Origin: Streptomyces olivochromogenes
GTDB lineage: Bacteria; Actinomycetota; Actinomycetes; Streptomycetales; Streptomycetaceae
DNA: 64,000 nt
Direction: 5' to 3'
Assembly (NCBI RefSeq): GCF_001514115.1
Contig: NZ_KQ948486.1
Location: 1 to 64,000, forward strand
This document shows, one piece after another, positions 27,328 through 37,493 of this stretch (within the stretch, counting starts at the first letter, position 1; every line of letters starts with the position of its first letter). Position numbers and translations under genes: made by a program. The notes beneath the pieces are model-generated. The model saw nothing but the letters and a program-made list of their open reading frames with translations. It had not been told where the DNA came from and made no database searches.

Positions 27328-28035
27328 TGCGCCCAGGGTAGGTCCTGACAGGGGCACTGCGGCCTTGCGTCGTCACATAGGGCGTTGCGGTTCATTGCTT
27401 GTCAACTGTACGAGCAGAGCCGCTGGCGGGAGGTGTCTGCCCCGCTCCACCGGCGGTTCGGCCGGCCAGGGCACCATGGGGAAGTGGTCCCTTGTGCCTA
27501 CCACGGAAATTGGGTACGCCCGACCGGGGCGGGATCACCGGGAGGCGGTCAACGGTGTGTCAAGGGGCGGCGAGCCGGTGCACCCCGGCCCCTCAACAGC
27601 CCTGGCCGACTGCAACCACCGGAGGCCTCTGGTACGCCGGGGCTTCCGACATCTTGCCGAGCAGGTCAACAGCCGTCAGTTCACCTTCACATAACCGGCG
27701 CTGAGACGCCCGTACCCAGGGCGCACAGCGCCTCGACGACTGTCATCAACTCATGGTGGACGTACCTGTACACGACTCTCTCCCCCCGGCACCCGCCTTC
27801 CGCCCCACGGCCGGGTGTCACCCCAACTATCCACGCGGCTCCTACGCCGACAAGAGCCTTGAGTGCCGCGACGCACTCGGCCGCCAGGTGCGCCGCGTTT
27901 CCGCTCACCTCTTGTGTTCCCAGCAGATCGGCGAGATCTGCCGGAGCAGCTCCATGACGGTTGCCCGCGTCGGATCCGCGGCCGGAGATGGTGCCGGTCG
28001 TGACCGGGGTCGATGGGGGGAGGGTGAGCGGGCGC
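27328..28035. other. Gene-poor stretch
   Basis: 708 bp between the VOC relic and the permease gene. Short frames occur on both strands. The best is minus-strand, about 27687-27960 (PADLADLLGTQEVSGNAAHLAAE), but it lacks a convincing start and family. No repeats or RNA genes were recognised. Confidence 0.3.
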
Positions 28036-29586
28036 TCAACCCTGGGTGACTCCTGTGGCGGCCGTCTTCTTGGTCTTGGCGCGGGTCGGTGCGCCGAGTG
28101 CCCAGAAGATCACGCCCGTGACAATGAAGACGGCCAGCGGCACCGCCTCCGTCAGCAGATAGGTCCAGCGCTCGCTGTAGCTCCAGCCGTCCGGTCGGAA
28201 GTCCGAGCTGAACCAGTCGAAGGGCGCGCCCGGGACCAGCAACTGCACCGAGGCGAACAGGATCAGCAGCGTGAGCACGATCGCGATCGGCCAGGCAGCG
28301 GGAGCCCGGTAGGCACGCTCCACCTGCGGGTACTTGCGGCGGAGCACCGGCAGCGCCGGGAAGATGCCGAGGTAGCTGATGAGCGTCGTGGAGACGGCGA
28401 GGCCGAGCACGGCGCCGAAGAGCTTGCCGGCGTCACCACCGGTGAGCTGATGGGCCAGGATCAGCACGCCGGTGGAGAGCACTCCGCTGAGCAGGTTGAC
28501 CCGGACCGGCGTGCCGAACCGCTCGGAGATCACACCCAGGCCGCGGGGCGCGGCGCCGTCGTACCCGGAAACCGCAAGCGCTCGGTCGGAGCCCATGATC
28601 CAGGTGACGCCCGAGGAGAGCACAGTCAGGATGAACATCACTGCGGCCAGATCGCCCAGCACGGTCCCGGCCCCGCTGAGGGTGACCGTGCCGTCGGAGG
28701 CGACGTGGCCGCCGTAGACGGTGAAAACCTGGCGGATGGCGTCGAGGAAACCGCCGAGACCGGTGATGGCCTTCACCGGGAGGACCAGCAGGATGCCGAG
28801 AATCGGCAGGCCGTACAGCAGCACGCCGAGCCCGGCGGCGCGGAAGATGCCGTACGGGACGTCCTTCTGCGCGTCGGTCATCTCGTCGCCCGCGGTGTTG
28901 GGCAATTCGAAGCCGACGTAGTTGAACATCAGGACCGGGACCAGGCCGACGAAGCCGGCATACGTCGGGGAGAAGTCGCCGAAGCCGAAACCGTGTAGGC
29001 CGTGCTTGAAGGCGTAGATGACCACGGTGAGAGTGAACAGGCCGAGCAGCACGAAACGGGACCACGCTCCGGCGGTGGGGATCCACTTGCCGACATCGAA
29101 GGAGAGGATCGCCGCGAGCACGCCCACCCAGATGAATAGCAGGGTGAAGACATAGAAGGCGGGGGTGCTCAGATCCTTGCCGTCATTGAAGAAGGTGGTG
29201 AACGCGGCGACCGCCGAGACGGAGAGAGTGCCACCGAGCCAGACCGGATTGGTCACCCAGTAAAGGAAGTTGTTGACCGCTCCGGCCAGTCGCCCGAAGG
29301 CCCGGCTGGTCCAGATGTACGGGCCGCCCTCCTCGGCGAAGGCCGTGCCCAGTTCCGCGGTGAGCAGTGCTGACGGGACGAAAAAGATGACGGCCAGCAC
29401 GATCAGCCAGGTGAACGCCTCCGCTCCGGAGGCGGCCACCGTACCGATGGTGTCGAGGCCGACGAGGGTGCAGACCAGGAAGAACAGGATGTCGAAGCGG
29501 CCGAAGTGTTTGCGGAGTTTGTTCCGTTCGGACTCCGCTGGGAGAGTGGTGGTATCCACCTCGATTTTGGACAGACCAGCGGACAC
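28036..29586 (-). CDS. APC-superfamily amino acid permease
   Basis: 516 residues with about 12-14 membrane segments. The first segments hold the APC motif (FLVCTLVGLDTIGTVAASGAEAFTWL), and FNYVGFELPNTAGDEM near the middle is the conserved TM6 (F-x-G-F-E). GTG 29586 has GGAGG upstream. It probably imports or exchanges an amino acid or amine. No regulator is adjacent. Confidence 0.9.
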   Translation of the reverse strand: MSAGLSKIEVDTTTLPAESERNKLRKHFGRFDILFFLVCTLVGLDTIGTVAASGAEAFTWLIVLAVIFFVPSALLTAELGTAFAEEGGPYIWTSRAFGRLAGAVNNFLYWVTNPVWLGGTLSVSAVAAFTTFFNDGKDLSTPAFYVFTLLFIWVGVLAAILSFDVGKWIPTAGAWSRFVLLGLFTLTVVIYAFKHGLHGFGFGDFSPTYAGFVGLVPVLMFNYVGFELPNTAGDEMTDAQKDVPYGIFRAAGLGVLLYGLPILGILLVLPVKAITGLGGFLDAIRQVFTVYGGHVASDGTVTLSGAGTVLGDLAAVMFILTVLSSGVTWIMGSDRALAVSGYDGAAPRGLGVISERFGTPVRVNLLSGVLSTGVLILAHQLTGGDAGKLFGAVLGLAVSTTLISYLGIFPALPVLRRKYPQVERAYRAPAAWPIAIVLTLLILFASVQLLVPGAPFDWFSSDFRPDGWSYSERWTYLLTEAVPLAVFIVTGVIFWALGAPTRAKTKKTAATGVTQG

Positions 29587-30347
29587 CCGGGCCTCCTGCT
29601 GATAAGCGTCGTTATGTTCGGCACATGGTGTGTCGGTGATCCGACGGGCGACAAGGGTTGAATCCCATTCTTGACCAAATCCCAAGTTCGGCACACCGTC
29701 GGAAACACCGTAGAAATGTACTTGCTACGTTGCGGGGAAAGTCAGTGACCGTGTGAAGCGACCGCCCGAATCGTTCCAACGACGGCCGAGTGCCAACCCG
29801 GCGCTGCCGACTCCACGCGGATGCCGTCCTGGCGGAATTTCGCGGAGCTCTCGGTGCGCAGCTCCTCGGCCGAGGCGAAGTCGGCAGTCGGATCGGGCGC
29901 GGGGTTCTCGGCTTTCAGGGCGGAACGGGCGTGCGGCCGCATTTCGACCCACTCTTGCTGACGGATCCAGAGCGCGGTGTCACCGGCTCGGCCGTCGGCA
30001 CCGGTTCCGTGTCGCCGAAGCGGCGGTGTGCTGCGAATGCCGTCGCTGTTCGGTTCGAACACCGTCCACGAGGCGACCCCTCCGTCGCCGCTGCGGCGAC
30101 GGAGGCGTGATCGTCCTCCTGATCAACAACGCCGGCGTGAGTGATCCGCACGGCGATCGAATGAAAGGCACCGACGCGATCGTCGCCTTGCGGCCGAAGG
30201 TCCCCTCGCGGGCTCGGGACGCTTCATCGAGCGCATCGCCGCCGATCTGCGCCTTCTGCTCCGGCAGGCGCAGAAGGCGGCGGACAAGGACTGTCGAGGC
30301 GTCGGTGGCACCATCCGCGTCCCCTTTCAGGCCGGTGGTGTCGACTT
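29587..30347. other. Intergenic stretch, degenerate
   Basis: 761 bp upstream of the permease gene and downstream of the SDR operon. Minus-strand frames (for example EWVEMRPHARSALKAE near 29900) and a plus-strand VLLINNAGVSD near 30115 hint at decayed coding sequence, but none can be assigned. The permease promoter should lie at 29590-29750. Confidence 0.3.
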
Positions 30348-31193
30348 TCAGACGGTGGTGTCGTCGTATGCCAGGTTGCCGCCCAGTTCGCGGGATGCCT
30401 GGGCCTGGGCGAGGAGCTCCCTGGCCTTGGCCTCGACGCCTTCGATGGCGTCCGCGCCGGCGACGAAGCGCAGCAGCGGCTTGTCCTGGTCGGCGATGGC
30501 GAGCAGGGCGCGGGCGAGCTTGGCGGGGTCGCCGGTCTGCCGGCCGTTCATGTTCTTCCAGGCCGCGACGGTGGCGATGGTGCGCTCGGCGTAGTCGTCG
30601 ATGGTCGGTTCGGGCCAGGTGGTGGAGGCATCCACGAGCAGCTCGGTGCGGAAGAAGCCGGGCTCCACGACCGTGGTGCGGATGCCGTAGGGCTCGACGT
30701 CGTAGCGCAGCGACTCCATCCAGCCCTCCACGCCGAACTTGGAGGCGGCATACGCGACGCAGAACTCCTGGCCGATCAGACCGGCGGAGGAGGAGAGCGT
30801 GATGATGTGGCCGGCGCGCTGCTTCCGCAGAACGGGCAGGACGGCGCGGGTGACGTTCATCGGGCCGAAGAGGTTGGTCTCGATCTGCCGGCGCATCTGT
30901 GCGGGCGTGATCTCCTCGAAGTAGCCGGCGAAGAAATTGCCGGCGTTGTTGACCAGGACGTCTATGCGGCCGAAGCGGTCGACGGCGGCCTGGGCGGCGG
31001 CCTCGGCGTCCTCCAGGCTGGTGACGTCCAGCTTGGTGACCAGCAGGTTGTCCTGCGGTCCGCCCAAGCTCTTCTCGACTTCTTCGGGGCGGCGGCCGGT
31101 GGCGACGACCTGGTGGCCGGCGGCGAGGGCTTCGCGGACGATGTCCGTGCCCAGACCGCGTCCGGCGCCGGTGACGAGAATGACCTTGCTCAT
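30348..31193 (-). CDS. SDR-family oxidoreductase
   Basis: 281 residues. VTGAGRGLGTDIV near 7-18, NNAGNFFAG, catalytic Ser in ITLSSSAG, and YAASK with Tyr/Lys near 149-153. The AGRGLG cofactor motif and TGRRPEE favour NADP(H). It lies 153 bp downstream of a second SDR gene on the same strand, likely one operon under the divergent XRE regulator at 32737. Confidence 0.92.
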   Translation of the reverse strand: MSKVILVTGAGRGLGTDIVREALAAGHQVVATGRRPEEVEKSLGGPQDNLLVTKLDVTSLEDAEAAAQAAVDRFGRIDVLVNNAGNFFAGYFEEITPAQMRRQIETNLFGPMNVTRAVLPVLRKQRAGHIITLSSSAGLIGQEFCVAYAASKFGVEGWMESLRYDVEPYGIRTTVVEPGFFRTELLVDASTTWPEPTIDDYAERTIATVAAWKNMNGRQTGDPAKLARALLAIADQDKPLLRFVAGADAIEGVEAKARELLAQAQASRELGGNLAYDDTTV

Positions 31194-31346
31194 GAGGGGT
31201 TCCTTTCAGGTGCCGTGGTGCGGCACCCGGTGTCGTGCGGTGATGACGCGTGGTGTCCGTCCCGGCGGCCGGCCGGGAGGGGAATGGGCGGCCGGTGGAT
31301 GTCCGGTGGATGGGGGAGTGGACGGCGGCCGACGCGGCTGTACGGG

Positions 31347-32111
31347 TCAGGCTTGGTCGGTGGGCATGATCCACAGTTCGCCGATGGAGGCGTGGCGGGG
31401 TCGGGTGACCATGTAGGCGACGCCGTCGGCGATGTCGTCGGGGACGAGGACCTCGGTCGTCTCGTAGAAGGGGGTGATCATCGCGCCCTGGATCTCGGGC
31501 TTGTTGTGCGAGCCCAGTTCGGTGTCCACGCCGCCCGGCTCCAGGACGCCGACGCGGACGTGCCGCTGGGTGACCTCCTGGCGCAGGGATTCGGTGAAGC
31601 CGTTCACGCCGAACTTGGTGAGGTTGTAGACGCCGTAGCCGTTCCAGGCGACGCGGCCGGCGATCGAGCTGATGTTGACGATGTCGGCGACCTTGCGTGG
31701 GCCGTCCTCCGCGGCCCTGAGCAGATGTGGGAGGGCGGCGTGGGTGGTGTGGAGCAGGCCTTGGACGTTGACGGCGAGCATGCGCTCCCACTCGTCGACG
31801 TCCGCGCCGACGACGGGGCCCAGGAGCATGAGGCCGGCGTTGTTGACCAGGGTGTCGAGGCGTCCGAAGTGCTCGACAGTCTGCTGGACTGCGGCCTCGG
31901 CCTGGGTGCGGTCGGTGATGTCGGCGTCCACCACCAGGGCGGTGCCGCCCGCCTTCTCGATCTCGGCGGCGACGTCTTCCAGACGGCCCTTGCGGCGGGC
32001 CACAAGGGCGACGGAGGCGCCGTCCTCGGCGAGCCGGCGGGCGGTGGCCGCGCCGATACCGCTGCTCGCGCCGGTGACGAGCGCGACGGTGCCGGTCAGT
32101 TTCGATGGCAT
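31347..32111 (-). CDS. SDR-family oxidoreductase
   Basis: 254 residues. TGASSGIG near 13-20, NNAGLML, SSIAGR, and YNLTK active site near 157-161. ATG 32111 (MPSKLTGTVALVTG) is the normal family start. It is flanked by another SDR gene and an NTF2-like relic, all on the minus strand, opposite an XRE regulator whose relatives often control SDR genes. Confidence 0.92.
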   Translation of the reverse strand: MPSKLTGTVALVTGASSGIGAATARRLAEDGASVALVARRKGRLEDVAAEIEKAGGTALVVDADITDRTQAEAAVQQTVEHFGRLDTLVNNAGLMLLGPVVGADVDEWERMLAVNVQGLLHTTHAALPHLLRAAEDGPRKVADIVNISSIAGRVAWNGYGVYNLTKFGVNGFTESLRQEVTQRHVRVGVLEPGGVDTELGSHNKPEIQGAMITPFYETTEVLVPDDIADGVAYMVTRPRHASIGELWIMPTDQA

Positions 32112-32224
32112 GCGGGTGTCCTGTTCTTCTTCTTGTTCTTTGGTTCTCTGGATGCGCGGTGCGAGGTGCGGGGGCGGTAGGGGGGGGTGGTCCCGTCCGT
32201 GCCGAGGGGCGAGGCGAACGCCGG

Positions 32225-32496
32225 TCACCGCATGGGCGTGGCGGCGATGGCCACGCTGTCGCCCTCGGCGCGCATGTCCTCCACCGTCCGCCTGAGGTCG
32301 GGGAATGCCTTCATGTTCGCGGCGGATGAGGTCGAGATACGTGTCCCGACCCTGCTGCGTCCGGCCCGGCCGCCGAAGTGCATGACGATGCCCGGGCTGA
32401 TGAACTTCCTCGCCAGTGCCGAGTCACCGGTGAGCAGGAACTCACTGGTGAAGCCGGCGTCGTGAGTACGACGGCCGACTTGGTGTGTCGACGCAT
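32225..32496 (-). pseudogene. SnoaL/NTF2-like protein, frameshifted
   Basis: ATG 32496 (MRRHTKSAVVLTT) opens one frame. Another carries LLTGDSALARKFISPGIVMHFGG and AFPDLRRTVEDMRAEGDSVAI, typical of the SnoaL-like/NTF2 ester-cyclase group. An indel near 32450 separates them, and the C-terminus is cut soon after VAIAATPM. It was probably the first gene of the SDR operon. Confidence 0.6.
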
Positions 32497-32736
32497 GGTT
32501 CGTCCTTCTGATTCCGTGACGGGGGATCGTGTTGCTGTTGCGGAGAATCGGGGCGCCGACGGCTCCGCAGAGAGGTCGGCGACGGGCGGCAGATGCGCCC
32601 CCGCATCCTGGCGATTTCCAGCACGGGCGGTGCACCATCTACAGAACCGGTTGTCGCGGGACGGCGGGAGACCCTGACAAGAGGGGGTACTGAGAGGGAC
32701 CCCCTCTCATGCGGAAGCGCTCGTAGAGTGGAGCCC

Positions 32737-33693
32737 ATGGCAGGCAGAAACGTCCCTTACGACACCAACCGCGATATCCGCGGTGATTTCCGCGCGGAGA
32801 TCCGGGAATTCCTGGGCACGCGACGGGCCAGGGTCACCCCGGAGCAGGTCGGACTGCCCGTGTACGGAGACCGCCGACGGGTCACCGGGCTGCGCCGTGA
32901 GGAGGTCGCCCTCCTCGCGGGCATCTCGAGCGAGTACTACACCCGCCTGGAGCGCGGCAACGCCACCGGCGTCTCCGAGAGTGTCATCGACGGCATCGCG
33001 CGAGTGCTGCAGCTCGACGAGGCCGAGCGAACCCACCTGCTGGACCTCCTGCGTGGCGCCAACACGACCCGTCCGCCGCGCCGTCGCCCGGCCCAGCAGC
33101 GCGTCCGCCCCACGGTGCAGCGCGTCCTCGACTCGATGCTCGGCACGCCCGCGTTCGTACTCAGCGGACGCCTGGACATCCTGGCCGCCAACCATCTCGG
33201 GCGCGCGCTGTTCTCACCGGTCTACGCCGACCCGGTGCGGCCGCCCAACAACGCCAGGTTCGTCTTCCTCGACCCAGGTGCGACCGAGTTCTTCCGCGAC
33301 TGGGACAAGGTCGCGGGCGACACGGTCGCCATGCTGCGCGCCGAGGTGGGCCGCGATCCCTACGACCGGCGACTGTCGGACCTGATCGGGGAGCTGTCCA
33401 CCCGCAGTGAGGAGTTCCGCCACCGCTGGGCCGCCCACAACGTCCGGATCCACACCTCGGGCATGAAGCTCCTCCATCACCCGGTCGTCGGGGACCTCGA
33501 CCTGCCCTTCGAGGCCTTCCCGCTGGGGGCCGATGTCGGCCAGAGCCTTCTCACGTACACCGCCGAGCCCGGGTCACCTTCGCAAGAGGCCCTGAACCTG
33601 TTGGCCAGTTGGGCCGCGGCCGACGAGGACATCGAGCGGTCGGCGCCGGCCAACGACTCCGAGCCGACCGAGTCGGCCGAGACACCCGACTGA
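32737..33693 (+). CDS. XRE regulator with MmyB-like ligand domain
   Basis: 318 residues. HTH near 35-100 (VTGLRREEVALLAGISSEYYTRLERG), then the MmyB-like ligand-binding domain (VLDSMLGTPAFVLSGRLDILAANHLGRALF), with an acidic tail. It is divergent from the NTF2/SDR genes, the usual pattern for repressors of this group. A G-run/C-run imperfect hairpin (GAGGGGGT...ACCCCCCCTC, 32679-32706) lies 30-58 bp upstream and may be an operator. Confidence 0.9.
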   Translation: MAGRNVPYDTNRDIRGDFRAEIREFLGTRRARVTPEQVGLPVYGDRRRVTGLRREEVALLAGISSEYYTRLERGNATGVSESVIDGIARVLQLDEAERTHLLDLLRGANTTRPPRRRPAQQRVRPTVQRVLDSMLGTPAFVLSGRLDILAANHLGRALFSPVYADPVRPPNNARFVFLDPGATEFFRDWDKVAGDTVAMLRAEVGRDPYDRRLSDLIGELSTRSEEFRHRWAAHNVRIHTSGMKLLHHPVVGDLDLPFEAFPLGADVGQSLLTYTAEPGSPSQEALNLLASWAAADEDIERSAPANDSEPTESAETPD

Positions 33694-33871
33694 TCGACGG
33701 GCCGGGCGGGCCGGCCCGAGGGAGCCGTCACCGCCTTCGGCCGCTCACGCAGCCTGGATGAACCGAGCGGCCCGTCACCAAGAGGAACCTCCGTGCGCCT
33801 GCGTATTTTGGGGCGACCGCTCTGGCCACGGGGTCGCGCCAAGTGCTGCGCGCAAATCCGCGAGCGACTCG

Positions 33872-35029
33872 TCAGCGAGACCCGCGGGCGTTGAGCCGGG
33901 CGGCCTGGCGTGTCAGGTGGTCGCGTTCGGCGAGGTTGGGTGCCTTTTGGGCCGCCTCGGTGTACAGCTGTGCCGCCGTGGTCAGGTCGCCGTCGCGCTC
34001 GTGGAGGTAGGCCGCCACCGCGGTGTGGCGGGGGAGCGCCTGGTCAAGTGCCGCGAGCGCTGCCATGCCGGCACGCGGTCCGTCGGCCTCGCCGACGGCC
34101 ACCGCGCGGTTGAGCCGGACGACCGGGCTGTCGGTCAGGCGCTCGAGCTCGTCGTACCACTCGACGATCTGTACCCAGTCAGTCTCCTGGGCGGTGGGCG
34201 CGTCGGCGTGGAGTGCCGCGATGGCGGCCTGGGCCTGGAACTCGCCCAGCCGGTCGCGGGCGAGGGCCGCCTGCAGGATCTCGACGCCCTCGGCGATCGA
34301 CTCGGTGTCCCACCGGCCGCGGTCCTGTTCGGCGAGCGGCACCAGGCTGCCGTCGGGCGCGGTCCGGGCGGCGCGCCGGGCGTGGTGGAGCAGCATGAGG
34401 GCGAGCAGCCCCGCCACCTCGGGGTGGTCGATCGCGACCGCGAGCTGGCGGGTGAGTCGGATGGCCTCGGCGGCGAGGTCGACGTCACCGGAGTAGCCCT
34501 CGTTGAAGACCAGGTAGAGGACGCGCAGCACGGTGGCGACGTCGCCGGGCCGGTCGAACCGCACGCCGGAGACGGTGCGCTTGGCCCGGCTGATGCGCTG
34601 CGCCATGGTCGCCTCGGGCACCAGGTAGGCCTGGGCGATCTGGCGGGTGGTCAGCCCGCCGACGGCGCGCAGCGTGAGCGCGACCGCGGACGACGGCGTC
34701 AGCGACGGGTGGGCGCACAGGAAGTAGAGCTGGAGCGTGTCGTCCACCGCGGGCGCGGGTCCGGGCGCCGGCTCCTCGTCGACGAGGTCCTCACGCCGGC
34801 GGCGGGCGGTGTCCGCCCTGCTCGCGTCGAGGAACTTGCGCCAGGCCACGGTGACCAGCCAGCCCTTCGCATCCCGCGGCGGGTCGGCCGGCCAGACGCG
34901 GACCGCCTCGACCAGCGCGTCCTGTACGGCGTCCTCGGCCGCCGCGAAGTCGGCTCCGCGGCGGACGAGGACGGCGAGCACGCTCGGCGTGAGGCTCCGG
35001 AGCAGGGCCTCGTTCACCTCAGGGGGCAC
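33872..35029 (-). CDS. ECF42-type sigma factor with TPR C-terminus
   Basis: 385 residues. Sigma region 2 near 8-75 (AAAEDAVQDALVEAVRVWP), region 4 near 105-160 (LTTRQIAQAYLVPEATMAQRISRAK), then the conserved extension VFNEGYSGD and a TPR-like C-terminal domain. This is the ECF42 architecture, which lacks an anti-sigma factor and is always paired with a DGPF/YciI protein, as here (35034-35441). The GTG start is 4 nt after the partner's stop. Confidence 0.92.
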   Translation of the reverse strand: MPPEVNEALLRSLTPSVLAVLVRRGADFAAAEDAVQDALVEAVRVWPADPPRDAKGWLVTVAWRKFLDASRADTARRRREDLVDEEPAPGPAPAVDDTLQLYFLCAHPSLTPSSAVALTLRAVGGLTTRQIAQAYLVPEATMAQRISRAKRTVSGVRFDRPGDVATVLRVLYLVFNEGYSGDVDLAAEAIRLTRQLAVAIDHPEVAGLLALMLLHHARRAARTAPDGSLVPLAEQDRGRWDTESIAEGVEILQAALARDRLGEFQAQAAIAALHADAPTAQETDWVQIVEWYDELERLTDSPVVRLNRAVAVGEADGPRAGMAALAALDQALPRHTAVAAYLHERDGDLTTAAQLYTEAAQKAPNLAERDHLTRQAARLNARGSR

Positions 35030-35033
35030 TCGG

Positions 35034-35441
35034 TCACTCCGTGATGGTGGGCCGCACGCCCAGGAACGGGCGCAGCTCGAGCCACTCGTGGATCGGCTTC
35101 CCGCCCGCCCCGGGGGCGGCCGACAGCTCCCCGGCCAGCTCGACGGCGCGCTCGTAGCTGTCGACGTCGATCACCATCCAGCCGGCGATGAGGTCCTTGG
35201 TCTCGGCGAACGGACCGTCGGTGACCGGCGGCCGCCCCTCACCGTCGTACCGGACCCACGTCCCCTCGGGCGCGAGCGCCTGACCGTCGACGAACTCGCC
35301 GGTCTTCTCGAGCCGGGCCGCGAAGTCGTTCATGTACTGCACATGCGCCGAGATCTGCTCCGGCGTCCACTGGTCCATCGGCACGTCGTTGACCGCCGCC
35401 GGAGCGCCGCGGTAGTGCTTGAGCAGCAAGTACTTGGCCAT
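35034..35441 (-). CDS. YciI/DGPF-domain protein, ECF42 partner
   Basis: 135 residues. MAKYLLLKHYRG start, then VTDGPFAETKDLIAGWMVIDVDS with the DGPF signature. It is upstream of, and translationally linked to, the ECF42 sigma gene. Family knowledge: these proteins are encoded next to and often controlled by ECF42 factors; their biochemical role is not settled. Confidence 0.93.
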   Translation of the reverse strand: MAKYLLLKHYRGAPAAVNDVPMDQWTPEQISAHVQYMNDFAARLEKTGEFVDGQALAPEGTWVRYDGEGRPPVTDGPFAETKDLIAGWMVIDVDSYERAVELAGELSAAPGAGGKPIHEWLELRPFLGVRPTITE

Positions 35442-35555
35442 CGTGTTTCTCCTCGGTGCTGGTCCGACCCATTGTGGTCGCGTTCACTACGGGGACGGAG
35501 CCAGCCACGGGTTCTCGACATCGCCGTCCGATTCTTTTTGGCGCTCGTAGATGAG

Positions 35556-35788
35556 CTTGGGACAGATGCGCCTGGGGGCCGTCTCGCGATGTCCGGGTCC
35601 ACGCGTGGCGCGAGGGCGAGACCGAGCGAGGCCTTCCAAGATCAGCAGCGGCCGAGCAACTGAATCAGGAGAAGGCCACACCGGCCCGGGTCTCGGCCGC
35701 GCCGGCACCGGCCGAAGAGTTGGATCAGACAGAACTGGGCGAGAACCTCGCGGAGGCAATCGTCGACTTCTGGAAAACGTCGACGTGA
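35556..35788 (+). pseudogene. Unidentified C-terminal coding remnant
   Basis: A frame without a start codon reads GPSRDVRVHAWREGETERGL and ends TELGENLAEAIVDFWKTST-stop. Composition is coding-like (A/P linker, acidic end), but I do not recognise the family. The stretch 35442-35946 holds nothing else clear apart from the ribosome site of the next gene. Confidence 0.25.
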
Positions 35789-35946
35789 GGGAGCCCGGTC
35801 GGCGGGTCGACGGGACAAGTAAGTACGGTCCTCGGGCTCGGAGCGCAGAGCGCCACTGGGCATGCCACCGGCCGCTGATTGGCCCTCCCTCCGGAACGGC
35901 GCTGCGGGGAGACTGGAGATCTGATGCCCTACTTGAAGGAGTTGTG

Positions 35947-36555
35947 ATGCAGGTAGCCGTGGTCACTTTCGACGGGTTCAACGAGCTCGACAGCTTCATC
36001 GCTTCCGCGCTCATCAACCGGTGCCGTAAGGACGGCTTGGAAGCCTTCATCACGACGCCGACGCCGGTGGTCACGTCGATGAACGGCGTGGAGGTGACCG
36101 GGCAGCGCCCGATGGAGTTCGTGACCGAAGCCGACGTCGTGCTGATCGGCAGCGGAGTGAAGGCGCGAGACGTGGTCGCCGACGACCGGCTGATCTCCAG
36201 GCTGCCGCTCGACCCCTCACGCCAGCTGATCGGTTCACAGTGCTCCGGCGCGCTGGTGCTTGCGCGGCTCGGTTTGCTGGGTGGCATGCCGGCTTGCACG
36301 GACATGAGGAGCCGGCCCTTTGTCGAGGCCTGCGACGTCACCGTGCTGGACGCGCCGTTCCACGCCGAGGGGAACATCGCTACAGCGGGCGGCTGTCTGG
36401 CGTCCCAGTATCTCGCCACGTGGGTGATCACCCGGATGCTCGGAGAGGACGCCGCGCGCGACGTCATCGGCTACGTGGCTCCGGTCGGCGAAAACCAGGA
36501 GACTGTCGCGCGCGCCATGCATGCCGTCCACGCGGGCGAGGTCGTACTGGGCTGA
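35947..36555 (+). CDS. DJ-1/PfpI-family protein
   Basis: 202 residues of the class-I glutamine amidotransferase-like fold. AVVTFDGFNELDSFI near 4-18, and the nucleophile elbow GSQCSGALVLARLG with Cys99. GAAGGAG lies 6 nt before ATG 35947. The family contains isocyanide hydratase-like enzymes and stress proteins; the exact reaction cannot be read from sequence. Confidence 0.87.
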   Translation: MQVAVVTFDGFNELDSFIASALINRCRKDGLEAFITTPTPVVTSMNGVEVTGQRPMEFVTEADVVLIGSGVKARDVVADDRLISRLPLDPSRQLIGSQCSGALVLARLGLLGGMPACTDMRSRPFVEACDVTVLDAPFHAEGNIATAGGCLASQYLATWVITRMLGEDAARDVIGYVAPVGENQETVARAMHAVHAGEVVLG

Positions 36556-36970
36556 TGCCTCGCGATCAGTCCTGCGTGGCCGCCTGGGGTCATGTCGACG
36601 GCTCCTGAGCGCATTGAGCGCGTGGCATTGTCAGAGTACGCGCGAGCATGTCGCGCTAGTCTCGCCTGGCGCCGCCCGCGCGGCTCTTTCGCAGCGTGTC
36701 TTCACGGGTATTTCCCGTCAGCATGTGGCCGAGTCGACCGAGCAGCCGACCGACTCGTGGTGGGCTCTGCCGAGAGGCGTACTGCGGGAGCGTCGGACGT
36801 GTGACCGAGTACGTGCGCCTGGTACCGGACCGAACCACGATCTGGCGTGCGTCGACATGCCATCCTCCGTAGGCACAGGTCCGCATTCGTCCTGGCCGGA
36901 CCGGCGGCCTGCTGACGCTTGGAACCAAATCGTCAGGGCGAACACACCGCAAGCTCAATGTGGCCCGGGT
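36556..36970. other. Intergenic stretch, nothing recognised
   Basis: 415 bp after the DJ-1 gene. Several overlapping short frames occur, none with a motif or ribosome site. It ends at an ISL3 transposase relic, so some of it may be old IS flank. Confidence 0.3.
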
Positions 36971-37245
36971 GCGCCGCGATTGGATGGGCGGTGACGTTCG
37001 TTCCGACCCTGGAGGCGGTGGTCCGCGCCTACGTCGCCACCCTGCGCGCCGCGCCGCCGTACGCGCCGCCCCCGCTGCCGTAGGTACGGCAGATGACCGG
37101 CTGGCTCACCCGCCATTCCACGGCCCTGGGCGAGGAGAACCGCGTCGCCTTGCAGGACGTCCTGACCCGCTGCCCCGAGCTGGACGCCGCAGCCGGGCAT
37201 GTCCGCGATTTCGGCGAGATGCTCACCGACCGCCTGGGGTGCAGG
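36970..37245 (+). pseudogene. ISL3-family transposase fragment
   Basis: The frame TLEAVVRAYVATLRAAPP, then after an in-frame TAG VRQMTGWLTRHSTALGEENR and DVLTRCPELDAAAGHVRDFGEMLTDRLG, matches the middle of ISL3 transposases. The zinc-ribbon N-terminus and the DDE C-terminus are missing. Confidence 0.65.
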
Positions 37246-37493
37246 GGATGTCCATGCTCCGAGCGCACGCCCCCAGGTGTGGCCTCCGTCCGGCGACAGC
37301 CCGGGAACGAGGGCGGCCGCGCCCTCAGCGGCGTGGCGGAGTCTGCGCGGCAAGGGTTCCAGCCTGTTCACTGGCGCATGGTCCGAGAAGCCGGAATGGT
37401 TACAGCGGTCCGGTGATGTGCTGTGCAGGTTGGTCCGACCCTGATGTGACGCGGATCACAGCAGCGCGGTCCGCGCAGAGGACAGGGAGGAGT

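Noticed and set aside
30110..30160. Third SDR gene on the plus strand (VLLINNAGVSD)
   Set aside because: An isolated NNAG-like string without a nucleotide-binding motif or YxxxK nearby; probably chance or a tiny relic.
29980..31791. 603-codon minus-strand frame
   Set aside because: Crosses both SDR genes one frame off; low-complexity Arg/Pro/His.
33758..35044. 428-codon plus-strand frame
   Set aside because: Antisense to the ECF42 gene; the sense strand carries all sigma motifs.
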